29,783 bases of DNA, taken from NCBI GenBank assembly GCA_001777055.1, contig MFCX01000016.1, forward strand, positions 1 through 29,783, read 5' to 3'. Positions within the stretch are counted from its first letter, which is position 1, and each line of letters opens with the position of its first letter. Of this stretch, positions 7,621-15,625 are shown one piece after another. This DNA is from Candidatus Daviesbacteria bacterium RIFCSPHIGHO2_02_FULL_39_12. GTDB taxonomy: Bacteria > Patescibacteriota > Microgenomatia > Daviesbacterales > UBA10151. Below the pieces are notes generated by a model. The model was not told the DNA's origin. It saw nothing but the letters and a program-made list of their open reading frames with translations, and made no database searches. A program made the translations under genes and the position numbers.

Positions 7621-8682
7621 ATGGTTAAAAACAAAAAATTCGTTAGTAGGATAGTTCAACTTCCTCCTGAAGTATTCCTTAAAATAGCTCAAATTGATGA
7701 GTTAAAGGGTCAATGGACTGCAGGGACTAATCTAAATCCCCAACTCTTAGGCAGGCTTAAAAGATCAGTTTTAATTACCTCTACAGGCGCTTCAACAAGG
7801 ATTGAAGGGGCAAGATTATCAGATGAAGATGTAGATGATTTAATGAAAGATTTAGCTATCCAAAAATTTGCAGACAGAGATAAACAGGAAGTTCAAGGTT
7901 ATTTTGAACTACTCAAAATTATATTTGACACCTGGGATCATATTAGGTTTAGCGAGAATACAATTAAGCACCTGCATCAGGAGCTTTTAAAATATGTTGA
8001 AAAAGACCAGAATCATAGGGGTAAATATAAAAGTACCGATAATAAGGTTGAAATGGTTGATGAACAAGGTAAAAGAACAGGAGTTATATTTGATACTACT
8101 CCGGCTTATCTGACTCCTAAACAAATGCAGGAGTTGGTTGAATGGACGAAATACGCTTTAGAGGCTAAGTTGTCTCATCCTCTAATTATTGTAGGTAACT
8201 TTTTAGTGGAATACTTATATATCCATCCATTTAAGGATGGAAATGGGCGCTTGTCTAGAATTTTAACTAATTTGCTTCTTCTACAAGCAGGTTATCTTTA
8301 TATGTCCTATGTTTCCCATGAAAGGTTAGTTGAAGATCAAAAACCACAGTATTATTTAGCTTTGAGAAAAAGTCAAAGAACCTTTAAAAAAGGTGCTGGG
8401 GATATTGCTCCCTGGCTCGAGTTCTTTTTAAGTTTAATTTTAGCTCAATCTAAAGAAGCTATTAGTTTAATGGCCCAAGAATTTATAGAGGATATTTTAT
8501 CTAATAAACAAATTGCTGTATGGCAATATCTGCAAAATATAGATGAAGCTACACCTAAGGATATAGCTAGGGAAACTAAAGTCGTTTATGCTACGGTCCG
8601 TCAAACACTCTCGAAACTACTTGATCTAAAGAAAATTGAGAGAGTAGGAATGGGTCGAAGTAGCCGCTATCGAAAGATTTAA
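7621..8682 (+). CDS. Fic-domain AMP-transferase-like protein with C-terminal winged helix
   Basis: A 353-residue Fic protein. The catalytic loop HPFKDGNGR (residues 202-210, plus Arg213) is a full match to HPFx(D/E)GNGRxxR, so the active site looks intact. Near the N-terminus, STRIEG (Ser58...Glu62-Gly63) matches the (S/T)xxxE(G/N) inhibitory-helix motif that blocks ATP binding in cis. Residues about 300-353 read as a winged helix-turn-helix (TPKDIARETKVVYATVRQTL). This Fic_N-Fic-wHTH architecture is widespread; members usually AMPylate a protein target or act as adenylylation switches, and the target cannot be told here. It is transcribed from its own promoter and converges with the coiled-coil gene, with a 4-nt overlap of the 3' ends. 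Confidence 0.9.
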   Translation: MVKNKKFVSRIVQLPPEVFLKIAQIDELKGQWTAGTNLNPQLLGRLKRSVLITSTGASTRIEGARLSDEDVDDLMKDLAIQKFADRDKQEVQGYFELLKIIFDTWDHIRFSENTIKHLHQELLKYVEKDQNHRGKYKSTDNKVEMVDEQGKRTGVIFDTTPAYLTPKQMQELVEWTKYALEAKLSHPLIIVGNFLVEYLYIHPFKDGNGRLSRILTNLLLLQAGYLYMSYVSHERLVEDQKPQYYLALRKSQRTFKKGAGDIAPWLEFFLSLILAQSKEAISLMAQEFIEDILSNKQIAVWQYLQNIDEATPKDIARETKVVYATVRQTLSKLLDLKKIERVGMGRSSRYRKI

Positions 8683-9416
8683 GGCTCAGAAGATGGGATG
8701 TGAGATGCAGAGCTGCGGGATTCGATTACTTTGACTGCAATTTCTTTAACTTGTCTGGTTGCCTCATCTAAGGCTTTTTTCAAAGATTCAATCTCGTTTT
8801 TCTGCCTGTTGTTTTCTGCTGTTAAATTGGCAATTTTTAAATTTAATATCTCGATTGCTGACTTTACTTCCTGTTCTCTTAATTTCTTTTCAGTTTCAAA
8901 TCTGTCGGTTAATTGTTGCTCGGCTAGATTTTGAGCCTCTTTAACCGCTTGATTTTTTTCTGCCTCAAATCCTGCAACCAGTTTTCTTAAATTTTCCAAC
9001 TCCTGCCTGTCTTTTTCCAGTACTTCTTTTTGCTGCTGAAGCTGTTTTTCCCAGGTAATTCTTTTATCTGTAAATTCATCTTCTGCTTTCTTGCGTTCTC
9101 TGGCTTTTTCGTAAAGATATGTTTCTTCTTCCCTTCTTCTTTCCAGATCTTTTTGTTGGTTTCCGGCATTAATTTCTGCCTCATGGTCTTTTTGTTCTTT
9201 CAGCCATAACTCCCGGGTACGTGTTATTTCTTTTTGCAGGTTTTCAAACTCAACTTTGTGCTGGTTTAGCTGGTCGTAAAGCAGTGTAAAAGTATCTGCG
9301 GGAAAGCGGGCGGAAACAGAAGATGCCTTGGGAGAAGGAGCGGTAGTTTCATCAACAGGCGCAGCCGCTGATTTTTTGGTTCTGACAGTCTTTTTTATAA
9401 CTGCTGGTTCATCCAT
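8679..9416 (-). CDS. Long coiled-coil protein
   Basis: A 245-residue protein. Residues 1-35 are a Lys/Ala/Pro/Thr-rich, probably disordered segment (KKTVRTKKSAAAPVDETT). Residues about 45-235 form one nearly continuous heptad-patterned helix rich in Glu, Lys and Gln, with no membrane segment or catalytic motif. The short tail is Ser/Pro-rich. It is probably a cytoplasmic scaffold or filament-like protein, but coiled coils do not identify a function. It has its own consensus promoter (TTGACA-17-TAGAAT) with the ATG 7 nt after the -10, so a leaderless transcript is expected. Other frames in this interval are shadows of its biased composition. Confidence 0.75.
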   Translation of the reverse strand: MDEPAVIKKTVRTKKSAAAPVDETTAPSPKASSVSARFPADTFTLLYDQLNQHKVEFENLQKEITRTRELWLKEQKDHEAEINAGNQQKDLERRREEETYLYEKARERKKAEDEFTDKRITWEKQLQQQKEVLEKDRQELENLRKLVAGFEAEKNQAVKEAQNLAEQQLTDRFETEKKLREQEVKSAIEILNLKIANLTAENNRQKNEIESLKKALDEATRQVKEIAVKVIESRSSASHIPSSEP

Positions 9417-9423
9417 GAGCCCG

Positions 9424-9452
9424 ATTCTATAGGCTGGCTAACAGTTTGTCAA
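9424..9452 (-). promoter_or_regulatory. Promoter of the coiled-coil gene, leaderless
   Basis: On the minus strand TTGACA (9447-9452), a 17-nt spacer and TAGAAT (9424-9429), then 7 nt to the ATG at 9416. AGACG-TAC-CGTCT (about 9465-9477) is a small inverted repeat just upstream. Confidence 0.65.
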
Positions 9453-9518
9453 GCATCCGCTTTGAAGACGTACCGTCTGGTATATCCCCCGCAAGGACAA
9501 TTCTAATGCAAATCTTGG

Positions 9519-10190
9519 CTATTTGAAAATATTGTTCTCCAACGATTTAGCCAGATCCAGAAAAAACTTCTCCATATCTTTTTTATCAAAAGGAACGAAC
9601 ATTTTAGGGAATTCGTCCTGTCTTAGCTCCTTTACCCTAATGAATTGGCTAGCCAAACTCACTCTGTCTATATCCCAATCAAACTTGGCTTTGGCATCCA
9701 TAATTAATTTTTCCAGAGAGTAATCACCCTTTTGCATGATAAAAAATAGGTCAATATAGTCACGGGTCCGTGGTTTCATGAAGAGAGTGTGGACTTTATT
9801 GACAGCAATATCGTAGATGCTATCTACCTCTAAATCCTTATACTTCTTGCCTTTATTAATTCGGGGAAAGGGATAATAATTAAAATCTACTTTTAACATA
9901 TCATCATCGTAATAAATTAATAGAAAACTAATCAGTCCTAAAAATTGACTTCTTTTAATCTGTTTAACTCCAAGCTTGGTTGAAGCTTGTTTGATAAAAG
10001 CCTCAACTAGTTTTTGATCTACCTCTTCAGTTTCTGTAAAAAGGTCAATATCTTCCGAAAGACGATGTTGTAAGTAAATTTCTGCAAGGGCAGTACCACC
10101 AGTCCAATAAAACCTTTTAAGCAGGGAGGGTTGTGTCAGCGTACATTCCAAAAAGTCAAGTTGTTTGGCAGTGAGTATAGTTTTCCCCAT
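9519..10190 (-). CDS. AbiEii/MenT-type nucleotidyltransferase toxin
   Basis: A 223-residue protein with the DNA-polymerase-beta-like nucleotidyltransferase core. The pattern GGTALAEIYLQHRLSEDIDLF matches the GG(T/S)...DxD metal site. A third acidic residue is likely in MLKVDFNYYPF, and NKVHTLFMKPRTRDYIDLFFI carries the Lys and Asp conserved in AbiEii/AbiGii (DUF1814) proteins. In studied members the enzyme adds nucleotides to tRNA or blocks growth on phage infection, with a separate antitoxin gene. Here the upstream gene is a small basic protein overlapping by 55 nt instead of the usual AbiEi winged-helix antitoxin. Catalytic residues look intact. Confidence 0.85.
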   Translation of the reverse strand: MGKTILTAKQLDFLECTLTQPSLLKRFYWTGGTALAEIYLQHRLSEDIDLFTETEEVDQKLVEAFIKQASTKLGVKQIKRSQFLGLISFLLIYYDDDMLKVDFNYYPFPRINKGKKYKDLEVDSIYDIAVNKVHTLFMKPRTRDYIDLFFIMQKGDYSLEKLIMDAKAKFDWDIDRVSLASQFIRVKELRQDEFPKMFVPFDKKDMEKFFLDLAKSLENNIFK

Positions 10191-10384
10191 AATATAAATT
10201 CGATCGTTCTTTTTTTATAAGGATCAAGCCGTTCTTTAATTTTAGGCCAGGCGGCTTTAACCTCCTTCCTATCCAGTTTTTCCCCATCCAAGCCATAATT
10301 GATTAGTTGTACCAACCGCCATAATTTATACTGTTTGGGATTTTCTTTTTTAAACTTTTTTTCATCAGTAGACCAGTTATACAT
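10136..10384 (-). CDS. Small basic partner of the AbiEii-like toxin
   Basis: An 82-residue, Lys- and Trp-rich, probably helical protein (MYNWSTDEKKFKKENPKQYK) that ends inside the first codons of the AbiEii-like gene. An earlier ATG at 10408 is possible, but an extended -10 (TGGTATAAT) lies 6 nt before the ATG at 10384, making that the likely start. Tight overlap with a nucleotidyltransferase toxin suggests it is the antitoxin or a co-factor. It shows no winged helix like AbiEi, so I do not assign it to that family. It may be a substrate-recognition partner instead. Confidence 0.65.
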   Translation of the reverse strand: MYNWSTDEKKFKKENPKQYKLWRLVQLINYGLDGEKLDRKEVKAAWPKIKERLDPYKKRTIEFILWGKLYSLPNNLTFWNVR

Positions 10385-10390
10385 GGCTAA

Positions 10391-10399
10391 ATTATACCA
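10391..10399 (-). promoter_or_regulatory. Extended -10 promoter of the AbiE-like operon
   Basis: Minus-strand TGGTATAAT, with no good -35, ending 6 nt before the ATG at 10384. The extended -10 would compensate for the missing -35. A leaderless mRNA is expected. Confidence 0.6.
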
Positions 10400-10450
10400 T
10401 AAAAACAAATTTATGGGTGTCTCACAAGTCTAATCATCTCCTATTAACTG

Positions 10451-10478
10451 TTGTTAACAAGCATTTTTTGTGTACAAT
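10451..10478 (+). promoter_or_regulatory. Promoter of the HTH-mod-res operon
   Basis: TTGTTA (10451-10456), a 16-nt spacer and TACAAT (10473-10478). AGGAG at 10488-10492 lies too far (25 nt) from the ATG at 10517 to be its ribosome binding site. Confidence 0.45.
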
Positions 10479-10516
10479 TATGCATAGTAGGAGTTTTTAT
10501 AAAAAAGTGACCAAAC

Positions 10517-10711
10517 ATGGTAAAAGACGATAAAAGATTACCAGAGCTTTTAACTATTAGGCAGGTGGCGAAAATACTTAATGTACATCCGACCACATTG
10601 AGGCGATGGGACAAGAAAGGAAAGTTAAAAGCTATTCGTGTAGGCACGAGAAGCGGTATTGGCGAAAGACGCTATCACCGAGAGGATATTATTAAGGTGA
10701 TAACAAAATAG
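10517..10711 (+). CDS. Small MerR/excisionase-type HTH protein
   Basis: A 64-residue protein that is almost entirely one DNA-binding domain: LLTIRQVAKILNVHPTTLRRWDKKGKL is a MerR/HTH_17 helix-turn-helix, followed by a wing (AIRVGTRSGIGERRYHREDI). An upstream in-frame stop at 10508 limits the start to the ATG at 10517. Its stop is 16 nt before the Type III methyltransferase gene and both are probably co-transcribed. Position and size fit a controller of the restriction-modification operon. It could instead be a leftover excisionase or a DNA-binding accessory subunit. Confidence 0.75.
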   Translation: MVKDDKRLPELLTIRQVAKILNVHPTTLRRWDKKGKLKAIRVGTRSGIGERRYHREDIIKVITK

Positions 10712-10727
10712 AGTTGTAGATTAAAAC

Positions 10728-12284
10728 ATGACCACTAAAGGCATTAAAAAACTAGAGCTAACTTGGTTTAACAAAGACAAAAGTCTTTATTACGATTCTA
10801 ATAAGAAAGAATATCTTTGGGTAGATAAAAAAGACCCGAGAGTTTCTGAACCTCGTATACTTCTTGAGAAAGCAAGCTACGGAGATGTAAATTCATCAAA
10901 CATCCTGATTAAAGGCGACAATCTCCTAGCTCTTAAAGCACTTCAACAGGATTATCAAAACTCAATAAAACTTATTTTTCTTGACCCACCATATAATACT
11001 GGCAATGGGTTTGAGCAATATGATGATGGACTTGAGCATTCTATATGGTTGGGGATGATGAGAGGGAGACTGGAAGCACTTTATAAACTTCTCAGAAAAG
11101 ATGGTTCGTTATGGATAACTATTGATGATAACGAGTCACATTATTTGAAAGTGCTTTGCGATGAAGTGTTTGGTAGGAAAAACTTTGTAGCTAATGTCAT
11201 TTGGCAGAAAAAATACACAAGGAGTAATGACGCAAGGTGGTTTTCAGATAATCATGACCACATTCTTGTTTATGCAAAAGATAAACAATTATGGCATCCA
11301 CAATCGCTACCAAGAACTGAAGAAATGGATAATCGATACAAAAATCCAGATGACGATCCGCGTGGAGAATGGATGACACAGCCATTACATGCAAAGAGTG
11401 GAACTGATAAAACCTATATTTATACTTTTAGAAACGGTGTTGTTTGGAAACCGCCCATAGGAACATTTCCAAGATACAGCAAAGAAACTTTACAGAAAGC
11501 CGAAGAAGAAAGCAGGTTATGGTTTGGATCTCATGGGACTGCCGTGCCAAGAATGAAGAAATATTTATCAAATATGACAGAGGGCGTCGTTCCAATGACG
11601 ATTTGGTTATATGGAGAAGTTGGAAGTAATGATGAAGCGAAAAGAGAAACAAAAAATATTGGAGTTGATGAAGTATTTGCGACACCCAAACCAGAAAGGT
11701 TACTTTATAGAATTATTTTTCTTGGAACAAAGGAAGGGGATATTGTTCTAGATTCTTTTGCGGGATCGGGTACAACGGGAGCAGTTGCACATAAAATGAA
11801 TCGAAAATGGATAATGGTCGAAATGGGAGACCATGCGCAAACGCACATAATACCAAGACTTAAAAGGGTAATGTCTGGTGAAGATCAAAGCGGAATCGGT
11901 AAAGATGTAAATTGGAAAGGTGGGGGTGGATTTAGATATTTTGAACTTGGTGACAGTTTATTTGTTCAAGACAGTGACCTTAGACTTACTGTACTAAATC
12001 CCAAGATGTACAATGGTCCGCTTATTCGAGCAGTGCTGAAGGTTGAAGGATTTAAATTATTAAATCCGGATAACGGATTACATGGAATATCAGGGAGAAC
12101 TATTGCTCATGTTACAGAACAATATTTGAATCAAGATTACATTGATGTACTATTGCGGGAAGTTGGGGACGCTGCCGATTATTTAATCATTTATGCGAAA
12201 ACAATATCGAGTAAAATTAAACTACCAGAAAATGTAGAAGTAAGGCGGATTCCAGATGTCTTACTTAGAAGGTTTAAGGTATGA
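10728..12284 (+). CDS. mod: Type III restriction-modification methyltransferase (Mod)
   Basis: 518 residues. The catalytic motif DPPYNTG is at residues 86-92 and the AdoMet-binding motif DSFAGSGTTG at about 342-351, the DPPY-before-FxGxG order of beta-class N6-adenine methyltransferases. The target-recognition region lies between them (about 150-300) and determines specificity, which cannot be read here. The C-terminal 130 residues lack motifs and probably contact Res. The gene ends ATGA, overlapping the res start by 4 nt, the usual mod-res coupling. In this family Mod alone methylates one strand, and the Mod2Res complex cleaves DNA with inversely oriented sites. All key motifs are present. 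Confidence 0.93.
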   Translation: MTTKGIKKLELTWFNKDKSLYYDSNKKEYLWVDKKDPRVSEPRILLEKASYGDVNSSNILIKGDNLLALKALQQDYQNSIKLIFLDPPYNTGNGFEQYDDGLEHSIWLGMMRGRLEALYKLLRKDGSLWITIDDNESHYLKVLCDEVFGRKNFVANVIWQKKYTRSNDARWFSDNHDHILVYAKDKQLWHPQSLPRTEEMDNRYKNPDDDPRGEWMTQPLHAKSGTDKTYIYTFRNGVVWKPPIGTFPRYSKETLQKAEEESRLWFGSHGTAVPRMKKYLSNMTEGVVPMTIWLYGEVGSNDEAKRETKNIGVDEVFATPKPERLLYRIIFLGTKEGDIVLDSFAGSGTTGAVAHKMNRKWIMVEMGDHAQTHIIPRLKRVMSGEDQSGIGKDVNWKGGGGFRYFELGDSLFVQDSDLRLTVLNPKMYNGPLIRAVLKVEGFKLLNPDNGLHGISGRTIAHVTEQYLNQDYIDVLLREVGDAADYLIIYAKTISSKIKLPENVEVRRIPDVLLRRFKV

Positions 12285-14617
12285 AAAACATAGTTGAGAA
12301 ACTAACAAAAGAATTGAGTTTAAGAAAACCACAAGAGTTATCTTTAGTGAAACTTCATGCTCTTTTGGAAAATGTCAACGTAAGCAAAGACGCTCTTGAA
12401 GATATCGAGACAAGAATTGTCGGCAATGTTAAATTTGATACGGAGTTCCCATCTTTTACTTTTGCTCTTGCAACTGGTGTAGGTAAAACAAGACTGATGG
12501 CGGCAATGATCGCCTATCTTTATTACACAAAAGGACTTAAAGATTTTTTCATTTTAACTCCGGGTGAAACAATTTACACTAAAACTATTGATAACTTTAC
12601 ACCTTCAAGCAAAAAATATGTCTTTGATGGTTTGACTGATTTCCCCTACTTTAATCTTGTAACAGGAGAAAACTATACTTTTGCGAACTTTGGTAATCAG
12701 CTATTTGATGCCGTAAATATCTATGTCTTTAATATCCAAAAGATTTTTAATGAGAGGACAGATGTTGAGTTTCGCTTCCATCGCTATCAAGAAACATTAG
12801 GGTCAAGTTTTGCCGAGCTTTTACAACAAAAAGATTTAGTTATTCTAATGGACGAGAGCCACCGTTATAGAGGCGTAAAATCTATTAAGGCAATCAATCA
12901 TCTCAAACCGGAATTAGGACTGGAATTTACAGCAACTCCGGTAAGTGAAAATATAGTTTATACATACAGCTTAGCTGATGCTATCAAGGATTCAAAAGCA
13001 GCAATAGAAAATCTTACAAACGGCAATGGAGCAAGAGGCGGCTACATCAAGATTCCTTATGTTGTGGCGCGAAGTGATGACTTTACCTACAAAGGAGATA
13101 TTGAACTCGTTAAGCTTGAAGATGGAATACGTCGTCATCGAGAAAAGAGAGCGCTAGTAGAGGAATACTGTACCAATAACAAACTGCCGTTTGTTTTACC
13201 TGTTACTCTTATTACTACAAAAAATATTCAGCACGCTAAGGACGTAAAAAGCCTTATTGAAAGTGATAGCTTTTTTGAAGGTTACTACAAAGGTAAAACT
13301 CTGTTAGTTACAAGCGAAAGTGAGGTTGATTCTATACATCAACTTTTACGCCTTGAGGAACCATACCCAAAAAACAAAAACGAGATAGTAATTCATGTGG
13401 ACAAGCTCAAAGAAGGTTGGGATGTAAAAAACGTTTATACGATCATCCCCTTTAGGGCCTCTATCAGTAAGACACTTATTGAACAAACAATTGGTCGAGG
13501 ACTGCGTCTACCTTTCGGGGAGTTAATAGGGATTGAAGAGCTTGATAGTCTTGATATTATCTCCCACGATAATTTTGCTCGGGTTGTAGCTGTTGCTCAC
13601 GAAGTAGCTGAAGGTTTGCTGGGTGTTAAGAAAGCCGAGAAAAAAGAAGAATTAAAGACATATGAGATAAAACCTACTGAAAATAAGAAGTTATGGATTA
13701 AAGTACCGCTTGTTGAAGCTAAGGTTTACTCTAGCAATGAACTTGACTTTTTCCCAATACAACTCCGTCTGGAAGAGTTAAAGAAAATAACGCCGAAACT
13801 TTTTAGAACGGATATAGTAACTAGACAAAAAGAAGATATAGGCGAGGCGGAAGTCAAAGAGGAAATTGATCCGGTAAATAGAATAGTCCGTTTGATTATC
13901 ACCGAGCTTACAGAACTAGATATCTCACACAAACAAGTGCTACAAAAAATCATTAAGCATTATCTTGACCAACTATCTATTAAGGGAAAAGAATTATCGA
14001 AACTTGTAAAACTGCATGAGCAAACTATTATTGACGATATTGTGCCGCAGATTTTTGACAAGCTAAATGAGCAGACAAAAATAAAATACAAGGTAGTTGA
14101 TGATGAGCTTCCTTTTGAATCCTACTTAAAAACTGTCAAAGTATCGGCAGTGCCGCTTGATAAAGACGAAGTGAGCGAGGCTGAATCAAGAGGTAATATT
14201 ATTGAAGGCTACAATCGAAGCGTCTATCCCAGATATGTTTTTGATTCACTACAAGAAAAACTTTTAGCAGACTCATTAGAGGGTGACAATAGTGTCATAA
14301 GTTGGGTACGCTTGCGTACAGGACAGTTGCCGATTAAGTATATTTATGGAAATTACAACCCAGATTTTATAGTTGAGCGCAAAGATGCTAATTACTTAGT
14401 TGAAGTAAAAGATAAAAGTAAGCTGGATAAAAAAGACCCAGAAGTTATAGAAAAAGCAAAGCAGGCCGAAGAATGGTGCGAGATCGCCTCTAAAGCTACC
14501 GGTAAAAAATGGGTTTATAAATTATTACCTCATACCTCAATAAATAAAGTAAATAGTTTTGATGCAATCGTAAGCAGTGCTTATACAAAAACTAGTAGGT
14601 GGGTAAATTGGGTTTAG
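12281..14617 (+). CDS. res: Type III restriction enzyme helicase-nuclease subunit (Res)
   Basis: 778 residues. SF2 helicase motifs appear in order: Walker A ATGVGKT (about 63-69), motif II MDESH (about 190-194), motif III FTATP (about 215-219) and motif VI TIGRGLRLP (about 405-413). A PD-(D/E)xK-type nuclease is near the C-terminus: PDFIVE (about 694-699) followed by LVEVKDK (about 706-712). In the family, ATP hydrolysis drives one-dimensional communication between sites and the nuclease cuts 25-27 bp from the Mod recognition site. Somewhat short for a Res (often 870-1000 residues) but no core motif is missing, so the system looks functional. It starts inside the mod stop (ATGA). Confidence 0.93.
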   Translation: MKNIVEKLTKELSLRKPQELSLVKLHALLENVNVSKDALEDIETRIVGNVKFDTEFPSFTFALATGVGKTRLMAAMIAYLYYTKGLKDFFILTPGETIYTKTIDNFTPSSKKYVFDGLTDFPYFNLVTGENYTFANFGNQLFDAVNIYVFNIQKIFNERTDVEFRFHRYQETLGSSFAELLQQKDLVILMDESHRYRGVKSIKAINHLKPELGLEFTATPVSENIVYTYSLADAIKDSKAAIENLTNGNGARGGYIKIPYVVARSDDFTYKGDIELVKLEDGIRRHREKRALVEEYCTNNKLPFVLPVTLITTKNIQHAKDVKSLIESDSFFEGYYKGKTLLVTSESEVDSIHQLLRLEEPYPKNKNEIVIHVDKLKEGWDVKNVYTIIPFRASISKTLIEQTIGRGLRLPFGELIGIEELDSLDIISHDNFARVVAVAHEVAEGLLGVKKAEKKEELKTYEIKPTENKKLWIKVPLVEAKVYSSNELDFFPIQLRLEELKKITPKLFRTDIVTRQKEDIGEAEVKEEIDPVNRIVRLIITELTELDISHKQVLQKIIKHYLDQLSIKGKELSKLVKLHEQTIIDDIVPQIFDKLNEQTKIKYKVVDDELPFESYLKTVKVSAVPLDKDEVSEAESRGNIIEGYNRSVYPRYVFDSLQEKLLADSLEGDNSVISWVRLRTGQLPIKYIYGNYNPDFIVERKDANYLVEVKDKSKLDKKDPEVIEKAKQAEEWCEIASKATGKKWVYKLLPHTSINKVNSFDAIVSSAYTKTSRWVNWV

Positions 14618-14732
14618 CAGAAATAAGGAGCGGTTTTTATCTGATTTCAGAGAAAGAGTAAAAAGCGAGAGACAAAGATTAGGGTTAGAAAATGATGCTC
14701 CTGTAGAATTTACCTACACTGAGAAAAGGTAA
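14618..14732 (+). other. Gap after res with a small open-frame remnant
   Basis: A short frame (about 14624-14732) would encode a charged stretch, FLSDFRERVKSERQRLGLE and on to TYTEKR, then stop. It has no ATG, GTG or TTG start after the preceding in-frame stop. It could be the tail of a lost gene. No clear terminator separates res from the convergent membrane-protein gene. Confidence 0.25.
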
Positions 14733-15593
14733 TTAAACTATCAGTTTTTTTACTTCCCGCATCTCTTTTTCATATTCAATAAGTCCGCTTTTTTCCAGTA
14801 AGTAAAAGATTGTAAAAATAATGGGCGACAAAAATATCGCCAACAGCGAGGTTAAAGATAAAAGGCTGACAAATAGAAGAAGGGTTAAAACTACTGGAAT
14901 AATATTTTTGTAGGGCTCAAGTAGGGTATTGAACTGCTCTTTCACCGTCTGTTTAAGAAGATTCTTTGTTACACTGGAGGAAGAGTTTGTTTCCATCTTT
15001 TCTAATGCTTCAAGATTTAAGCCAGACTGTTTTAAAAGTTCAGGGTTTTGTTTTAGCTGCTCAAGCTGATCTTTTGGCACAAAGTTTAAAGAGGCGTCAA
15101 TTAAAGAATCAGGAATCTCAAATCCCTTTTGTGAGATAAGATTGTTAGCTGAAAGATAAAAAGCCAAGCAAAGGCTTAAGATTATGAGAGTTATTAATTG
15201 CCTAATGGGGGGAGCAAGAAGGGTAGCAGGTTTAAAATCCGTATAAGTTTTAAGATTATTTTCTAAAGAAAGATGGATCACCATCAGAGAAGCAAAAATT
15301 AATACTCCTAAGATTATGCCAATGGCGGGATTTGTAAATATAAAGGGGATAATGGCAGACATAACTGCAATCGGGAATATAATTTTCCAGTCAGCAGCCA
15401 AAGTAGCAAAGAGGATAAAAGATAGGGAAGATGCAACTATCGCCAGGCAAAGTAACAAGATCTCTGTTAAAGAGGCAGCATTAAGAACAAAAAGTTTATC
15501 AATTGATGCTAAATAAGGATTAAATAGATAAGCCGTCAAAGATAAAAACAGGAGAAAAATAGGAGCAAGGCTAGCCTTTTTAATAATATTCAT
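14733..15593 (-). CDS. Polytopic membrane protein of unknown function
   Basis: About 286 residues from the ATG at 15593; a longer frame begins at 15632 but would read through the promoter. There are four hydrophobic helices in the N-terminal half (IFLLFLSLTAYLF, ILLLCLAIVASSLSFILFAT, IIFPIAVMSAIIPFIF, IGIILGVLIFASLMVI), a fifth around residue 125-145, a soluble loop of about 80 residues rich in Lys, Gln and Leu, then two more helices (VVLTLLLFVSLLSL, IFLSPIIFTIFYLL) and a charged tail. No catalytic motif is seen and the family is not recognised. It diverges from the MYG1-like gene across a 32-bp symmetric promoter region. Confidence 0.7.
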   Translation of the reverse strand: MNIIKKASLAPIFLLFLSLTAYLFNPYLASIDKLFVLNAASLTEILLLCLAIVASSLSFILFATLAADWKIIFPIAVMSAIIPFIFTNPAIGIILGVLIFASLMVIHLSLENNLKTYTDFKPATLLAPPIRQLITLIILSLCLAFYLSANNLISQKGFEIPDSLIDASLNFVPKDQLEQLKQNPELLKQSGLNLEALEKMETNSSSSVTKNLLKQTVKEQFNTLLEPYKNIIPVVLTLLLFVSLLSLTSLLAIFLSPIIFTIFYLLEKSGLIEYEKEMREVKKLIV

Positions 15594-15625
15594 ATTTTCT
15601 GGTATACTTCCATCATACCAAAACC
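15594..15625. promoter_or_regulatory. Overlapping bidirectional promoter with dyad symmetry
   Basis: The 19-bp core (15601-15619) starts GGTAT and ends ATACC. Read forward it gives the extended -10 TGGTATACT; read in reverse it gives TTGGTATGAT. The forward ATG is at 15626 and the reverse ATG at 15593, so both transcripts would have very short leaders. No good -35 is visible on either strand. Confidence 0.5.
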
